DNA from: Limnospira sp050045915
Lineage (GTDB): Bacteria > Cyanobacteriota > Cyanobacteriia > Cyanobacteriales > Microcoleaceae
DNA length: 14,063 nucleotides
Assembly (NCBI GenBank): GCA_050045915.1
Contig: JBNGCR010000144.1
Location: forward strand, 1 to 14,063
Direction of reading: 5' to 3'
Shown piece by piece: positions 12,966 to 14,063 of this stretch. The notes under the pieces were generated by a model, which saw only the letters and a list, made by a program, of their open reading frames with translations, was not told where the DNA came from and searched no databases. Every line of letters begins with the position of its first letter. Positions within the stretch are counted from its first letter, which is position 1. Both the position numbers and the translations under genes were made by a program.

Positions 12966-13283
12966 ATGACCCAGCAAGCCAGCAAACTCGTTATCGTTAC
13001 GGAAAAGGTGCTGCTGAAAAAGGTCGCCAAGATCATCGAGGAAGCCGGAGCTACCGGTTATACGGTGGTAGCCGCTGGCGGTAAAGGCAGTCGCGGCGTG
13101 CGATCGTCGGGACAACCCACCGTTGGCGACACCTTCTCGAATGTAAAGTTTGAGGTGCTCACCCCTAATCGGGAGATGGCCGTAAAGATTTCGGATGAGG
13201 TCGCCGCGCAGTTTTTCGACGATTATTCTGGCATCTCCTATGTCTGTGACGTGATGGAGGTACTGTACGCGCATAAGTTCTAA
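12966..13283 (+). CDS. sbtB: SbtB, PII-like regulator of SbtA
   Basis: A 105-residue trimeric PII-like protein that binds adenine nucleotides (cAMP, AMP, ADP, ATP, c-di-AMP in studied members) and docks on SbtA to control bicarbonate uptake. Recognised from KLVIVTEKVLLKKVAKIIEE (7-26), GATGYTVVAAGGKGSRGVRS (28-47) and SGQPTVGD, the T-loop with R43 and R46, then FDDYSGISYVCDVMEVLYAH. The start ATG 12966 has AAGAGG about 8 nt upstream. The protein stops at HKF; the C-terminal CGPxGC segment that forms the redox-sensitive R-loop in Synechocystis SbtB is absent. sbtB is usually next to and codirectional with sbtA; here it is divergent from it. Confidence 0.96.
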   Translation: MTQQASKLVIVTEKVLLKKVAKIIEEAGATGYTVVAAGGKGSRGVRSSGQPTVGDTFSNVKFEVLTPNREMAVKISDEVAAQFFDDYSGISYVCDVMEVLYAHKF

Positions 13284-13690
13284 CTCAAAACCCCAGCAAT
13301 TCTCATTTGGACAAGAAGCTGTTAAAGCACCGGGAATCTCGGTATGGTCATGACCGAGTGATTTCGGTACAACACCGAACTCAGGGCGGAGTACGGGTTC
13401 GTCCAAATCATCTTGAGATGATTGGGGAACTGTCCGGGCTGGATTGGCGGGGAACCGAAATTCGCGATCGCACCAGTCCGGTGGAACCCTCGACCACCTG
13501 TTGATTCTCGCCAAAAGAGCCGATCGACCCCTCTTGAATTCACTGAGAATTGGCCCGCAGTGTGCTCGGCGATCGGTCGGGGAAGGTCGGGAAATTGATT
13601 TCGGGTCTGAGTGGCGATCGCGCGATCGCTTCGATCCGAGACGGATTTCGATTAACTTAAATAATATAGAGACACCTGTGCGATTCGTTC
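13284..13690. other. gene-free spacer after sbtB
   Basis: No open frame here has a start, ribosome binding site or recognisable protein. A hairpin CTCGGT/ACCGAG lies at about 13336-13356, close enough to be the sbtB transcript end. ATTTGGAC (13305-13312) and GTCCAAAT (13401-13408) are a longer-range inverted pair. HIP1 sites lie near 13464, 13612 and 13620. Confidence 0.5.
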
Positions 13691-13698
13691 GGGAATGA

Positions 13699-14055
13699 AA
13701 TAAGGCTGAAACGCCCGAAATAACCTCCCGGTAAGGCTTTCACCCCCTTGGGTGAATACAAGGGACGCATCCCTGACCAGCCTTATAACTATCTGTATGT
13801 TCCGAAATTTGGTATCAATTTGATACCAAATGAGGTACGGAACTCTCAGGGTCAAGGAAATCGGCTGATTGAAATTCCTTATAGAGGAAATAAGCAAAGC
13901 TGATAATCCAAGAGAGGAGGCGATAGCCACCCCCAGTTTTGGGACTCACAACCCTAGGATTGAAGCGGGGAACGGAAGGCGATGAGGGAGAATCTGCTCC
14001 CAATAACTCGACCACTGCCAATCATCTATGACTAACCGAAAGGTGAACATCTGTC
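13699..14055 (+). ncRNA. candidate HEARO/omega RNA of an IscB-type element
   Basis: A gene-free, densely structured stretch. An outer stem ATAAGGCTG (13700-13708)/CAGCCTTAT (13778-13786) encloses GGTAAGGC, hairpin TTCACCC-CCTT-GGGTGAA (13739-13756) and hairpin AGGGA-CGCA-TCCCT (13761-13774). GTTCCG (13799-13804)/CGGAAC (13838-13843) encloses a perfect 12-bp stem (13807-13818/13820-13831). Further stems include TTCCT/AGGAA near 13876-13890 and GGGAG/CTCCC (13986-14001). ATGA (13695-13698) immediately precedes it, the kind of site HEARO elements are reported to insert after, and a start codon follows. These match my memory of HEARO RNAs (omega RNAs that guide IscB nucleases). 3' boundary uncertain; no protein evidence in the window. 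Confidence 0.55.
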
Positions 14056-14063
14056 ATGAACCC
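14056..14063 (+). CDS. possible start of the next gene (IscB candidate), cut by the window edge
   Basis: ATG AAC CC (Met-Asn-Pro) at the extreme right edge, with GAAAGGTG about 11 nt upstream as a ribosome binding site. If the preceding structured RNA is an omega RNA, an IscB/HNH endonuclease gene should begin here. Only two codons are visible, so the product cannot be identified from sequence. Confidence 0.3.

Noticed and set aside
12888..13514. 208-codon minus-strand frame
   Set aside because: It is the antisense of sbtB, which has clear family motifs and a ribosome binding site.
13444..13698. 84-codon plus-strand frame upstream of the structured RNA
   Set aside because: It starts with TTG without a ribosome binding site, has Arg/Ser-rich low-complexity composition and no family.
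13699..14055. CRISPR array or tracr-like RNA in the structured right-end block
   Set aside because: There are no regularly spaced direct repeats or spacers; the repeats are inverted and all different.

Overview
The window looks like a filamentous or colonial cyanobacterium. Evidence: GCGATCGC (HIP1) octamers are frequent on both strands, several heptanucleotide tandem repeats sit between genes, and the gene content is cyanobacterial (DUF2973 and DUF2605 proteins, a ThrS without a TGS domain, the SbtA/SbtB bicarbonate system, a psbA relic). Genus cannot be fixed from the sequence alone.

Layout. 1-1058 (-): 5' part of a gene for an exported, membrane-anchored, very acidic repeat protein that runs off the left edge. 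1268-2191 (-): two small cyanobacterial conserved proteins (DUF2973, DUF2605). 2484-4298 (+): threonyl-tRNA synthetase. 4299-4707: intergenic, with copies of a 28-nt interspersed repeat. 4708-5183 (+): an overlapping antitoxin/ParE-RelE-type toxin pair. 5184-5508: dense repeats. 5509-6939 (+): dihydrolipoamide dehydrogenase. 7019-7996 (+): FkbM-type methyltransferase. 8034-8579 (-): secreted protein with one EF-hand-like loop. 8648-9715 (-): renalase-like FAD oxidoreductase.

9968-13283 is an inorganic-carbon uptake island: a PsiE-family membrane protein and sbtA (sodium-dependent bicarbonate transporter) on the minus strand, and sbtB (its PII-like regulator) on the plus strand. sbtA and sbtB diverge across about 1.2 kb. 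That gap holds a decayed 3' fragment of psbA (photosystem II D1), a good minus-strand promoter, a strong orphan ribosome binding site with an ATG, and clustered CTTAA boxes. The whole gap could act as the sbtA leader and control region.

13699-14055 is a highly structured, gene-free stretch preceded by ATGA and followed by a ribosome-binding-site-like sequence and an ATG in the last 8 bases. It resembles a HEARO/omega RNA, the guide RNA scaffold of an IscB (HNH) element, whose nuclease gene would start at the right edge. This is the most interesting candidate, but the protein that would prove it lies outside the window.

No tRNA, rRNA, CRISPR array or intact transposase gene was found.
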